Source of the DNA: Nitrososphaerota archaeon
GTDB lineage: Archaea > Thermoproteota > Nitrososphaeria > Nitrososphaerales > Nitrosopumilaceae
Length of the DNA stretch: 28,862 nt
Direction: 5' to 3'
NCBI GenBank assembly: GCA_022564385.1
Contig: JADFLN010000006.1
Location: forward strand, 1 to 28,862
Below, piece after piece: positions 1-7,532 of the stretch; position 1 is the first letter of the stretch, and every line of letters starts with the position of its first letter. The position numbers were made by a program, and so were the translations under genes. The notes below the pieces were generated by a model, which worked only from the letters and a program-made list of their open reading frames with translations, had not been told where the DNA came from and did no database searches.

Positions 1-206
1 TGCAATCCTACAAATTCAGGTAGCTCACATTCTGGATCCGTGTTTTTAATTCTCTCAACTAGTTTTTGGGTATTCGATTCATCTTGTATTTCTATGATAA
101 AATTTTCAAGACTTGGGTTAATAGAAAATATCTCCAACATAATATCAGCAATTACCAATGAAAAGACTCTGTCTTTTTCAACAATGCTTACACGATCGTC
201 AGTCAT
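1..206 (-). CDS. Unknown protein, 5' part only (runs off the window)
   Basis: The minus strand is open from an ATG at 206-204 to the window edge, giving about 68 residues of an acidic, probably helical protein that starts MTDDRVSIVEKDRVF. I recognise no family. The composition (many E, D, I and N, no long hydrophobic run) is more protein-like than the plus-strand reading of the same bases, so I take this strand as the coding one. The gene is divergent from the winged-helix gene that follows, and the two 5' ends overlap or nearly touch depending on which start the neighbour uses. The 3' end lies outside the window. Confidence 0.6.
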   Translation of the reverse strand, partial: MTDDRVSIVEKDRVFSLVIADIMLEIFSINPSLENFIIEIQDESNTQKLVERIKNTDPECELPEFVGL

Positions 207-993
207 AGGGCCACAGAAAGAAAGAACGGACACACAGATTAAAATTTTGTACAAACTTGCAACCGAAGGAGACAGATCAATATCAAAATTATCAAAAAAA
301 CCACTTAACAGATATCGTACAAGTTTTGTGAAATCTATCAAGGTATTAGAAAAACTAGAGATGGTTAAACCTAGTTTGAAAGGGAAAAGACCAAAAGGAA
401 TGGAGGCACCTTATAAAATTACTGACAAAGGAATTGAAGTGTTATCCCGTAATCAGAGAATAACACTTGAACAATTTTGGGAGATATCGTTTTGTATTTT
501 TGATAAAAAAAGAAATTCCAAAATTACATTTGAAGAATTCTCAACAAATTATAAAAAAAGTGTAAGAAAATATAATCCAAAACTTTCCATATTTGGTTGG
601 GGAATAGTTTTTGAACATTTTGATTTATTATGTGGAATGTTTATTGAAAGTGAAGAACAGATTGAAATTTTGAAATTTTTAGCTAATAGAAAAAATACAA
701 CATGTAAGATCTTGACTCAACATCTTAAAAAAAAATATCCATCAATATACAAAAATATATTAGAACATAAATTCATACGTTTAATACAGGACAAATTAAT
801 TTTTGAAATAAGAAATTCATCAAATTTCAGTTTTAGGATTATTGCTTTGATAAAATACTATAGAAAATGTTTAGACGGAGTTTCTGATGGAGATGAACAT
901 AAAAGAATAGGAAAAGAAGTTACAGAAATTAAGCATACTATGAGTTATGACCGGTTATTATTAAACAGTATAAACATGCTAGTTATTACATAG
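184..993 (+). CDS. Winged-helix DNA-binding protein, function unknown
   Basis: About 269 residues from ATG 184. Residues 10-80 look like a winged helix: helical segments around ILYKLATEGDRSISKLSK and SFVKSIKVLEKLEMV, then a wing and PYKITDKGIEVL, the usual end of MarR/ArsR-like archaeal regulators. The rest is Lys- and aromatic-rich with no motif I know. The frame stays open back to base 40, but that part overlaps the opposite-strand gene and reads like a shadow. ATG 184 or TTG 247 are the plausible starts, and neither is certain. It lies 40 bp before the AIPR gene on the same strand and could regulate it, which is inference from position only. Confidence 0.6.
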   Translation: MLTRSSVIGPQKERTDTQIKILYKLATEGDRSISKLSKKPLNRYRTSFVKSIKVLEKLEMVKPSLKGKRPKGMEAPYKITDKGIEVLSRNQRITLEQFWEISFCIFDKKRNSKITFEEFSTNYKKSVRKYNPKLSIFGWGIVFEHFDLLCGMFIESEEQIEILKFLANRKNTTCKILTQHLKKKYPSIYKNILEHKFIRLIQDKLIFEIRNSSNFSFRIIALIKYYRKCLDGVSDGDEHKRIGKEVTEIKHTMSYDRLLLNSINMLVIT

Positions 994-1033
994 TTACCAA
1001 GTTCTCTAAATATATAACATATTAGAAAAATAG

Positions 1034-2785
1034 TTGTCACAAAACGAAAATGGGTTATTAAAATACATACCAGGTGCACATACACTACAAATACAAAAAA
1101 ATTCTAGCCTACCTCTAGAAGGATTTGCAGAAAATGTTCTAGGAAGTATTCAAGAATATGCTGAAAATGCTAAAAGTGATGTTGAAAAAGGAAATAATTT
1201 TCTTCAGTGGGTACTAACAAGAGTTTTTGAGGCTACTGAAGATGATGCAGCAGATGCAATTGTTGACGGAGCAAACGATCTTGGAATTGATGCCTATCTT
1301 CCAGTAGATTTTTCAGAAAATACAATCAGATTATTCCAATCAAAATATGGTACATCACATTCACTAGAAGCAATTGCCAAATTCAAAGAAGATGTAAAAC
1401 GATTACTTAAAAAAGATGTTACAAAAATGAGGCCTGAACTAGCTCAACTTGTCACAAAAATTAAAGAAAAAAATCTCAAGATAAAATGTTGTTATGTTAC
1501 AGATCAGAATGTAGAATATGAAGATGAATTTGTTGAAATTATAGATGGGAAAGAAATAATTCAAAAATTATGGGATAGAATTAAAAAACCTGCAGCAGGC
1601 AAAAAATCCTCAATTAAACTGGAAAGAATGCTTAAACATGAAAACACCATATTGGGAATTTTGAAGTTACGAGAACTTACTGAATTTGTAAATAAAAATA
1701 AAGATTATGTCTTTGAATCAAATATCAGACAATGGTTGCAATTCAAAACTACAGTCAATAAAGGATTACGTGAAACATTACAAAATAATCCAAACAAATT
1801 CTTCTATTATAATAATGGAATTACTATTGTGGTTAGTGACTTTATAGAATTAGGAGATAATTTGATTGAGCTTCATGCTCCACAAATTGTTAATGGTGCA
1901 CAAACATCAAACTCTATTCTGGATCATTCAAAGAGAACAAAAAATATGGAAGGTTCCATGACAGTTACAATTATCAAAGCAGATGATGAACAGGAACAAA
2001 ATAACATTACAAAGTATAGAAATTCTCAAAATTCAGTAAGAGGAAAAGATTTGGTTTCACTAATGGATTTTCATAAATCAATTAAATCACAATTAAAAAA
2101 TTGTGGGTACTTTTATGAAATTCAAGCAGGTTCTTTTGATACAAAATCAAAATCAAAACAGTGTGAATATGAAGGAGATGTAACATACAACAACTATCTT
2201 CCAGAAAACCATAAGAAAGTAATTGTTGCAAAAGATGCAATTCAGTCTCTGGTTGCAGGAATTGAACAAAGACCAACTGAAGCATACAGTTCGCCAGCGC
2301 AGTTTCTTCCAAGAGGGAGTAAATATGATGATATCTTCAATGAAAATCTAAAAGATGATTACAGAATTTTACTATATCCATATCTTGTCAAAGAATTTGC
2401 AAAAAAATCATTAAAGTATGGAAAACAAGGAGGTCATAAAACAAAAAGATACGCGACATTATTTTTTGTGGCAATCTATTTTCGAATACTCCATAAAAAA
2501 ATTCTCGAATCAAAAGGAGATTTTAAAGAGGATATAAGAAAATTAGAGCCTATTTTTCGTAGTTTCAAACTTAATTCCAGAATTTTAAAACTTACAGATG
2601 TAATTGTGACTAAATTTCTTGAAGATACTGTGGTAGACGATGAAATTGAATTGGCTAATACAAAACATAATTTCTTCTCTCAACATGTTTGGAATAATAC
2701 AATGCTTCGTGTAATTGATAAGAAAATTAGACAAGAAGAAGATGAAATTATAGCATTAAAAAGATTAACAAACAGTTTATTTTAA
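1034..2785 (+). CDS. AIPR-family abortive infection protein with Mrr-like nuclease motif
   Basis: A 583-residue protein with a TTG start. The central motifs FFYYNNGITIV (about 256-266) and PQIVNGAQTSNS (283-294) are the hallmark of the AIPR (abortive infection phage resistance) family. The N-terminal part carries GANDLGIDAYL (79-89) followed by FQSKYG (101-106). That is a G-x-D ... Q-x-K arrangement as in Mrr-like PD-(D/E)XK nucleases, with D86, Q102 and K104 as candidate active-site residues. From the family, the expected role is defence against viruses by nucleic-acid cleavage or growth arrest; the target is unknown. It appears full length. A winged-helix gene lies just upstream and small zinc proteins downstream, and base composition matches the neighbours. 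The family call is strong; the nuclease activity is inferred. Confidence 0.85.
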   Translation: MSQNENGLLKYIPGAHTLQIQKNSSLPLEGFAENVLGSIQEYAENAKSDVEKGNNFLQWVLTRVFEATEDDAADAIVDGANDLGIDAYLPVDFSENTIRLFQSKYGTSHSLEAIAKFKEDVKRLLKKDVTKMRPELAQLVTKIKEKNLKIKCCYVTDQNVEYEDEFVEIIDGKEIIQKLWDRIKKPAAGKKSSIKLERMLKHENTILGILKLRELTEFVNKNKDYVFESNIRQWLQFKTTVNKGLRETLQNNPNKFFYYNNGITIVVSDFIELGDNLIELHAPQIVNGAQTSNSILDHSKRTKNMEGSMTVTIIKADDEQEQNNITKYRNSQNSVRGKDLVSLMDFHKSIKSQLKNCGYFYEIQAGSFDTKSKSKQCEYEGDVTYNNYLPENHKKVIVAKDAIQSLVAGIEQRPTEAYSSPAQFLPRGSKYDDIFNENLKDDYRILLYPYLVKEFAKKSLKYGKQGGHKTKRYATLFFVAIYFRILHKKILESKGDFKEDIRKLEPIFRSFKLNSRILKLTDVIVTKFLEDTVVDDEIELANTKHNFFSQHVWNNTMLRVIDKKIRQEEDEIIALKRLTNSLF

Positions 2786-2910
2786 ATTCAAAAGGTAGAA
2801 GTCCAACCAAGTAAAAATCTTGCAGGAGGTTTACATTGGTCAGACACCTACCTAAATTTAATACAAATATGTGATATTTAACATAATTTTTAGAGCAGAT
2901 TTATTCTAGA

Positions 2911-3114
2911 ATGTTTTTTATACTAATTAAAAATAGGAAGGACGCTTTGAAACCAAAAGATAAATGTGCAATTTGTAGTGAAAAAATCCAATTTCGTTAC
3001 AAGTCTATGGAAGAATGGAAAATAAATGGTTCATTATGTGGAAAATGCTATTCAAAAAAAATTGCTGAACACTATCCAGGAGAACATGTCAGGGTAAACA
3101 AACATTTGGATTAG
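2911..3114 (+). CDS. Small zinc-ribbon protein, unknown function
   Basis: 67 residues from ATG 2911, or 55 residues from TTG 2947. Two Cys pairs, CAIC and CGKC, about 20 residues apart, suggest one structural zinc site. The rest is basic and aromatic-rich. No catalytic motif is visible. The N-terminal dozen residues are not obviously part of the fold, so TTG 2947 is a reasonable alternative start. The stop overlaps the stop of the convergent minus-strand gene by 4 bp. Such miniature zinc ribbons occur widely in archaea as nucleic-acid or protein-binding adaptors, but nothing here fixes the role. Confidence 0.6.
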   Translation: MFFILIKNRKDALKPKDKCAICSEKIQFRYKSMEEWKINGSLCGKCYSKKIAEHYPGEHVRVNKHLD

Positions 3115-3701
3115 TTTTTTTCTGATTTTGAATATTTATTAATATTGAAACAATTCCATGTAAGAGGATCATCTTTTACATCTTTTTCTGTTAAAAATAC
3201 AATATCAGTAATTGTTTTTTTTCTTTTCAGTAAATTTACTTGAAAACTAGAAAATTTTTTACAATCACAGCTGTTATACAAACATACATCATTATCACCT
3301 TCATCATGATCTCTAGCTTCATGACTGCAATTACACATAGCGTTCTTTTTTACACCATCTAGCGATTTTTTGACATATACTCCTAATCGAAGATATGCTT
3401 CTCCTCCATGACCTTTCTTAAATCGCTCATAATTTTCAGATTTGTGTAATACTTTAAAAAAAGATAGATTAGTATCAGGTTTTTGAGAATCTGAGCCCAT
3501 GATAAACCAATATTTGTCACCAGTTTCTACAAATCGGATTTTTATTGATGGATCTACCCACCAATGAATAGTATCATGCCAAAGGGATGCTGATTGTTTT
3601 CGGTCTGTAAGTAAAGGAATAACATTCATTCTAAGGTCATAGTATCTATAGGCAACCCCCATAAAGTCATCAAACCATGGAATGGTATATTGAGAAGACA
3701 T
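3111..3701 (-). CDS. Unknown protein with a Cys/His cluster
   Basis: 196 residues from ATG 3701-3699. The N-terminal 110 residues are rich in Trp, Tyr and Phe with no known motif and look like a compact soluble domain. Residues 123-147 hold C123, C125, H127, H132, C140, C145 and C147 (CxCxH-x4-H-x7-C-x4-CxC), arranged as in a small metal-binding knuckle that could hold one or two zinc ions. No signal peptide or membrane segment is seen. The gene is divergent from the winged-helix gene at 3780, with 78 bp between them. It could be an accessory gene of the AIPR neighbourhood or a lineage-specific protein; no function is claimed. Confidence 0.6.
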   Translation of the reverse strand: MSSQYTIPWFDDFMGVAYRYYDLRMNVIPLLTDRKQSASLWHDTIHWWVDPSIKIRFVETGDKYWFIMGSDSQKPDTNLSFFKVLHKSENYERFKKGHGGEAYLRLGVYVKKSLDGVKKNAMCNCSHEARDHDEGDNDVCLYNSCDCKKFSSFQVNLLKRKKTITDIVFLTEKDVKDDPLTWNCFNINKYSKSEKN

Positions 3702-3779
3702 AAAAAAAAACAGGCTAAAGCATATTTATCTGATCTGAATTAATGGTAATACCCTTATAGTTGAATTTTTTATTAAATT

Positions 3780-4064
3780 ATGATGGTTTCTTATAGAACT
3801 AGTATGCAAATTGTTGCAGATTTACTGACTGTTACTAAACAGTCAGGACAAGAAGGCATTAAAACAACATCTCTACTAACAAAGGCAAATTTATCACATT
3901 CTAGATTGTCTAAATTTGTAGAGAATTTAACCGGTGCAGGTCTAATTAATAAAATTGAATTTGATGGAAGAAATACTTTTGTAATTACTACAAAAGGTAG
4001 ACAATATTTGGACTCGTATGTAAAATTCTCTAGTATTGCAGAATCATTTGGATTAGAGCTTTAG
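3780..4064 (+). CDS. Single-domain winged-helix transcription regulator
   Basis: 94 residues from ATG 3780 (a second ATG follows directly at 3783). The whole chain fits the small archaeal winged-helix family common in Thaumarchaeota (HTH_45-like): an N-terminal helix with IVADLLTV, a turn with KTTSLLTKANLS, a recognition helix near SRLSKFVENLTGAGLI, a wing at EFDGRNTFVITTKG and a C-terminal helix RQYLDSYV. It probably dimerises and binds DNA; no effector domain is present. A CTTATAG element at 3754-3760 lies about 22 bp before the start, which suggests a leaderless transcript. It stands between a divergent unknown gene and a convergent membrane protein, so its targets cannot be read from context. 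Confidence 0.75.
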   Translation: MMVSYRTSMQIVADLLTVTKQSGQEGIKTTSLLTKANLSHSRLSKFVENLTGAGLINKIEFDGRNTFVITTKGRQYLDSYVKFSSIAESFGLEL

Positions 4065-4067
4065 AAT

Positions 4068-4280
4068 CTATTTTCTAGCTCTTCTTTTTGCATTTGCTTT
4101 TTGTCGTTCCTTTCTTTCTTGGTAAGAACTATAGAGAACAATGATAATAATTCCTGCAATGGAAAGATAAAATAACCCGATATATGGTTGCTCTCGAATT
4201 TCTCCTGTAGAGGGTTCAACAAATGCAATAGGAATTGTAACAATCATGAAGATTAAGATTACTAGAAGATACTTGTCCAC
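4068..4280 (-). CDS. Small two-helix membrane protein
   Basis: 70 residues with a GTG start (4280-4278). There are two hydrophobic stretches, about 4-21 (LLVILIFMIVTIPIAF) and 34-52 (IGLFYLSIAGIIIIVLY), followed by a strongly basic tail ending RRARK. This is the usual inside-positive pattern for a small inner-membrane protein with a cytoplasmic C-terminus. A second minus-strand frame over the same bases is a shadow. It converges with the winged-helix gene, leaving 3 bp between stops, and diverges from another two-helix protein at 4343. Function unknown. Confidence 0.55.
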   Translation of the reverse strand: MDKYLLVILIFMIVTIPIAFVEPSTGEIREQPYIGLFYLSIAGIIIIVLYSSYQERKERQKANAKRRARK

Positions 4281-4301
4281 AAATTGTAAGATTTACAAAA
4301 C

Positions 4302-4309
4302 CATATATC
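4302..4309. promoter_or_regulatory. TATA-like element shared by two divergent membrane-protein genes
   Basis: The sequence CATATATC lies about 22-29 bp before the GTG of the minus-strand gene and about 34 bp before ATG 4343 of the plus-strand gene. The near-palindromic element could place TBP for either direction. Placement is by eye only. Confidence 0.35.
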
Positions 4310-4342
4310 TTTTTGATTTTACAAAGTGATAATAGAAAAATT

Positions 4343-4528
4343 ATGGCAAAAATGCTTGAAATTGTAGGATTAGTTCTGGTGGCAATAATGACATTGGGTT
4401 TTGTTGGTGTATTCCAACCAACCATTAGACCTGGAACATCTCTATTATTTTGGGGATGTGCAGGGGCTACTCTTATGATACTCATATATAGAAAAATGAA
4501 AAGAAAACAAGAAGAGAGAAAAAGTTAG
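4343..4528 (+). CDS. Small two-helix membrane protein
   Basis: 61 residues from ATG 4343. The frame also has a TTG at 4313, but that sits directly beside the TATA-like element at 4302-4309, so the ATG is preferred. Two hydrophobic segments (EIVGLVLVAIMTLGFVGVF and SLLFWGCAGATLMILIYR) are joined by a short Pro/Thr loop, and the C-terminus is highly charged (KMKRKQEERKS). It resembles the divergent neighbour in size and layout, without sequence similarity that I can see. No function is claimed. Confidence 0.5.
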   Translation: MAKMLEIVGLVLVAIMTLGFVGVFQPTIRPGTSLLFWGCAGATLMILIYRKMKRKQEERKS

Positions 4529-4617
4529 AAATATTTTAAAATTTGTTATGAAGTGATAAAACATTAGTCAATCGACAGATCTATAAAGGAGAATTCTACG
4601 TAAAGTATGAGGGGAAT

Positions 4618-4695
4618 ATGACAGAACAAATTAAGCAATGGTGGATAGGTTTAGGAGAAGAGTTAGAAATAGACATTGAAACCTTTGTAAAATAA
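4618..4695 (+). CDS. Possible 25-aa peptide or remnant of a longer gene
   Basis: ATG 4618 opens a 25-residue frame, MTEQIKQWWIGLGEELEID and so on. The same frame is open upstream to a stop at 4549-4551 and reads IYKGEFYVKYEGN, which also looks protein-like, but no ATG, GTG or TTG starts that part. Either this is a tiny real gene or the 3' end of a decayed one. It lies between the accessory block and the 3' end of tRNA-Thr, where integration scars are common. Apart from this, the 212 bp between 4529 and 4740 show nothing. Confidence 0.25.
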   Translation: MTEQIKQWWIGLGEELEIDIETFVK

Positions 4696-4740
4696 GCTCT
4701 TAATAATTTTCTAGACAATTTTAAAAATTTTACAAGATAA

Positions 4741-4814
4741 AGCCTCGGACGGGGTACGAACCCGCGACCTAACGCTTACGAGGCGTTCGCTCTACCAGGC
4801 TGAGCTACCAAGGC
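4741..4814 (-). tRNA. tRNA-Thr(CGT)
   Basis: Read on the minus strand, the 74 nt fold into a full cloverleaf. Acceptor GCCTTGG pairs with CCGAGGC (one G-U), the D-stem is GCTC/GAGC, the anticodon stem AACGC/GCGTT encloses the 7-base loop CTCGTAA, and the T-arm is GCGGG-TTCGTAC-CCCGT. The anticodon CGT reads ACG codons, hence threonine. The discriminator is T, as in archaeal tRNA-Thr. No CCA is encoded and no intron is present. A T/A-rich TATA-like run lies about 30 bp upstream on the minus strand. The 3' end faces the accessory block at 1-4740. Confidence 0.95.
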
Positions 4815-4866
4815 ACGTTTGGATAAATCCATCAGAGTTAATAAAAAGTCTTTCCGAGTTGATTAA

Positions 4867-6165
4867 TTGAAGAAAACAATTTCTGGAATTAGAGGAATAT
4901 TTGGAGAAGATCTTAACCTAAAAGATGTATTAGAATTTTGTAATAATTTTTCATCGTTAATCAAATCACAAAAATGTGTTATTGGAAAAGATACTAGACC
5001 TTCAGGTTTCATGATGAAAGATACTGCAAGTGCTGCATTAATGAAAAATGGAATTGATGTGTTTAATTTAGAAACAGTACCAACTCCAGTGGTTTTTAGA
5101 GAAGCAAGAAAGTATGGTGCTGGAATAGTAATTTCTTCATCTCACAATCCAATAAATTGGAATGGGATGAAATTCATTATTGATGGAAGAGGCATTAATG
5201 AAGAAGAATTACCACAAATCATTGAACATCAAAAAATTTTAAAATCAGAAATTGGAACTGAAGAGAACATATCATCATCATATATCGACGATATAGAAAA
5301 AATCATAGGAAATATCGAAAATAAACCAGATGTGGTAGTGGATATTGGAGGAGGCGCTGCTAGGGGTTTTGCACCAGACTTGTTAAAAAAGATAGGATGT
5401 AAAGTAGAAGTAATTAATGAAGAACTTTCAGGATGCTCTAGAGGTCCGGATCCTACATCGGATGAATTATCAGAATTAATTTCAGCATCAAGTAAAAAAG
5501 AAATTGGATTTGCGTTTGACTTGGATGCAGATCGTTTAGTTGTAGTTATAAAAGGAAAGAAGCAAATTCCAGATGTAACACTAGGATTAGGTGTTGCAAA
5601 ATCGCTTGAACTAGGATACAAAAAATTTGTTTTAAGTATTGATACAAGTATTTCAATTGAAAAATTCATTATTGAGAAAGGCGGTACCGTTCAAAGATCA
5701 AAAGTAGGAGAAGCAAATGTCATAGATCTCATGTTAAAAACTAATGCTCAAGCAGGAGGAGAAGGAAGTAGTGGAGGTTTTATTTTACCAGAGTTCAATT
5801 ACTGTAGAGATGGAATTCTTACCAGTGGTTTGATTTCTTCGATGTTAGGAAATCCAAAATTTGATGAAATTTTGAACTACATGGAAAGGTATTATCAAAT
5901 AAGAAAGAAAACGGAAGTTGATTCGAATTTTCATGACAAAGTAATTGAAAAAGTAAATTCTAAATTTTCAAAAGAATATTCAGAAATCAACACATTAGAC
6001 GGAATTAAAGGAACCATTGATGAGGATAGTTGGGTTTTAATTAGAAAATCAAACACTGAAAATATCATAAGGGTTTCAGCAGAATCAAATGATGAAGAAA
6101 AATGTAAAAAAATTATTAAAGATACATTAGAACTAGTAGAGCAAAGCTATGAACAAGTTAGATGA
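4867..6165 (+). CDS. glmM: Phosphohexomutase (phosphoglucosamine/phosphomannomutase family)
   Basis: 432 residues with a TTG start. It belongs to the alpha-D-phosphohexomutase family, which moves a phosphate between C6 and C1 of a sugar through a phosphoserine. The active-site loop ISSSHNP (89-95) has S92 as the phosphorylated serine. The metal loop FDLDADR (217-223) has D218, D220 and D222. The sugar-binding loop GGEGSSGG is at 297-304, and the phosphate-binding loop RKSNTENIIRVSAES lies near the C-terminus. All four domains are present at normal length. Substrate choice between glucosamine, mannose and a pentose cannot be fixed from sequence, so the symbol is a best guess. The last 17 bp overlap the thiamine phosphate kinase gene, so the two are probably co-transcribed. 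Confidence 0.85.
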   Translation: MKKTISGIRGIFGEDLNLKDVLEFCNNFSSLIKSQKCVIGKDTRPSGFMMKDTASAALMKNGIDVFNLETVPTPVVFREARKYGAGIVISSSHNPINWNGMKFIIDGRGINEEELPQIIEHQKILKSEIGTEENISSSYIDDIEKIIGNIENKPDVVVDIGGGAARGFAPDLLKKIGCKVEVINEELSGCSRGPDPTSDELSELISASSKKEIGFAFDLDADRLVVVIKGKKQIPDVTLGLGVAKSLELGYKKFVLSIDTSISIEKFIIEKGGTVQRSKVGEANVIDLMLKTNAQAGGEGSSGGFILPEFNYCRDGILTSGLISSMLGNPKFDEILNYMERYYQIRKKTEVDSNFHDKVIEKVNSKFSKEYSEINTLDGIKGTIDEDSWVLIRKSNTENIIRVSAESNDEEKCKKIIKDTLELVEQSYEQVR

Positions 6166-7099
6166 ATCATCAATAATTAAAATTTTTCAGAGTAAATTAG
6201 GAAATAAGGGATTTATTTCTGAAGATGTGGAAATTTTTAATTTGGGTAAAACCAAAATCGCAGTTAAAACAGATACTCTTGTAGAAAGTACTGACATTCC
6301 ATCTAAAATGAAATTAACAGATGCAGCAAGAAAAAGTATTGTTGCATGTGTAAGTGATTTTGCTGCAAAAGGTATCAAGCCTCAATATGGAATTATTTCT
6401 GTAAATCTGCCAAAGACTATTTCACGCTCAAAAATTGATGAAATTGCAGAAGGTTTCAAAAAAGCATGTGATGAATACGGTATTTCAATTTTAGGTGGTG
6501 ATACAAATGCAGGCAAAGAAATTGTGTTCAATGTCTGTATTTTTGGAAAAACTGATAAAATAGTTAGCAGAAAAGGATCTAAAAAAGGAGATTTAATATT
6601 TGTGACAGGTCCATTTGGCTATACTTCTGCAGGATTGAATATGCTACTTGGAAAGAAAATGGGAAAAGAGAAATTTATTAAAAAATCTATCAAATCAATA
6701 GTAAAACCAAAACCAAAACTCAATTTTGGAATAAAAAATAAAAAGTATTTTTCGTCATCAATGGATTCTAGTGATGGATTATCTACAACGTTAAATGAAA
6801 TGTCAAAACAAAGTAAAAAAAAATTCATCATCAACAATATTCCTTTAATGAAAGATATTCAATATTATGCAAAATCTCAAAAATTTGATTTAAACACATT
6901 AATTTTTCATGGAGGAGAAGAATATGAATTTGTTTTTACAATATCCCCTAAACATAGACAAATAATTAAAAAAAATGCAAAATTACGTAAAACACCAATT
7001 ATCGAAATTGGATATGTTACATCAGGTAAAGGAGTTTTTGTTCAAGAAGACAATAGATACGTTCGGTTGAAAGATTTAGGATGGAACCATTTTAAATAA
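6149..7099 (+). CDS. thiL: Thiamine-monophosphate kinase
   Basis: 316 residues, ATG start within the end of the mutase gene. ThiL phosphorylates thiamine monophosphate with ATP to make thiamine diphosphate, the last step of the pathway in archaea and many bacteria. Family marks are VKTDTLVESTD (39-49), SIVACVSDFAAKGIKP (63-78), GGDTN (116-120), VTGPFGYTSAG, SMDSSDGLSTTL and GGEEYEFVF. These fit the PurM/ThiL fold with its Asp-rich metal and nucleotide site. Length is normal. The overlap with the upstream mutase suggests translational coupling rather than a shared pathway. The stop directly abuts the stop of the convergent membrane-protein gene. Confidence 0.93.
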   Translation: MNKLDESSIIKIFQSKLGNKGFISEDVEIFNLGKTKIAVKTDTLVESTDIPSKMKLTDAARKSIVACVSDFAAKGIKPQYGIISVNLPKTISRSKIDEIAEGFKKACDEYGISILGGDTNAGKEIVFNVCIFGKTDKIVSRKGSKKGDLIFVTGPFGYTSAGLNMLLGKKMGKEKFIKKSIKSIVKPKPKLNFGIKNKKYFSSSMDSSDGLSTTLNEMSKQSKKKFIINNIPLMKDIQYYAKSQKFDLNTLIFHGGEEYEFVFTISPKHRQIIKKNAKLRKTPIIEIGYVTSGKGVFVQEDNRYVRLKDLGWNHFK

Positions 7100-7441
7100 T
7101 TATTCGCCATAAGAAAAATTTCGATCCACATTATTTATTATACTAAATATAGAATCAGCAGGAAGAATGGAAACACATTCTTTAATCCATTTTTCATCCA
7201 GATACATCAATCGTTTCATATCACTCTCAAGAAGTTCATCAGGATTTGAAGTAGGATAAAGTGTATGAATTTTGTATCCTTCATTAGCAATTTGTTGACA
7301 TTTTTGTTCCAGAGGTGACAAAATCATATCATTGATTGGAGTTAGAGATTGGAATAATACAGATCCGACCAAAGCAGTTACAATAACAATTCCAATAACT
7401 AATAAAAAAATTGATGTCAATAAAAGAATCCAGTTAATCAC
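7100..7441 (-). CDS. Membrane-anchored protein, unknown function
   Basis: 113 residues, ATG start. A long hydrophobic segment at about 3-32 (WILLLTSIFLLVIGIVIVTA) forms one or a kinked pair of membrane helices. The remaining 80 residues are soluble and include QKCQQIANEGYKIHTLYP and KWIKECVSILPADS, with two Cys but no clear motif. It is probably anchored with the C-terminal domain outside or at the membrane face. It converges on thiL with no gap and diverges from rps11. No family recognised. Confidence 0.55.
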   Translation of the reverse strand: MINWILLLTSIFLLVIGIVIVTALVGSVLFQSLTPINDMILSPLEQKCQQIANEGYKIHTLYPTSNPDELLESDMKRLMYLDEKWIKECVSILPADSIFSIINNVDRNFSYGE

Positions 7442-7502
7442 AGTATATGAATAATCATCAATGTCATGTCAAGCAAATTAAGGCAAGATTTGAAAATCAA
7501 TG

Positions 7503-7513
7503 TTTTTTAAACC
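7503..7513 (+). promoter_or_regulatory. TATA box of rps11
   Basis: The run TTTTTTAAACC is centred about 25 bp before the TTG start of rps11, the distance expected for a leaderless archaeal mRNA (TATA about 25 bp before the transcription start). No Shine-Dalgarno sequence lies before the TTG, which fits. Confidence 0.55.
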
Positions 7514-7532
7514 CTTTAAGATGTGTTAGTCA

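Noticed and set aside
40..183. Upstream extension of the winged-helix gene
   Set aside because: It lies opposite a better coding frame on the minus strand, and its residues (many Ser, Phe and Ile) look like an antisense reading.
2786..2881. In-frame extension after the AIPR stop, 31 codons, as if the protein had once been longer
   Set aside because: The AIPR protein already looks complete, and a run of this length without stops is expected by chance here.
5229..5669. 146-codon minus-strand frame inside the phosphohexomutase gene
   Set aside because: It is antisense to a gene whose catalytic motifs are intact, and the Ser/Phe/Pro-rich translation is typical of a shadow.
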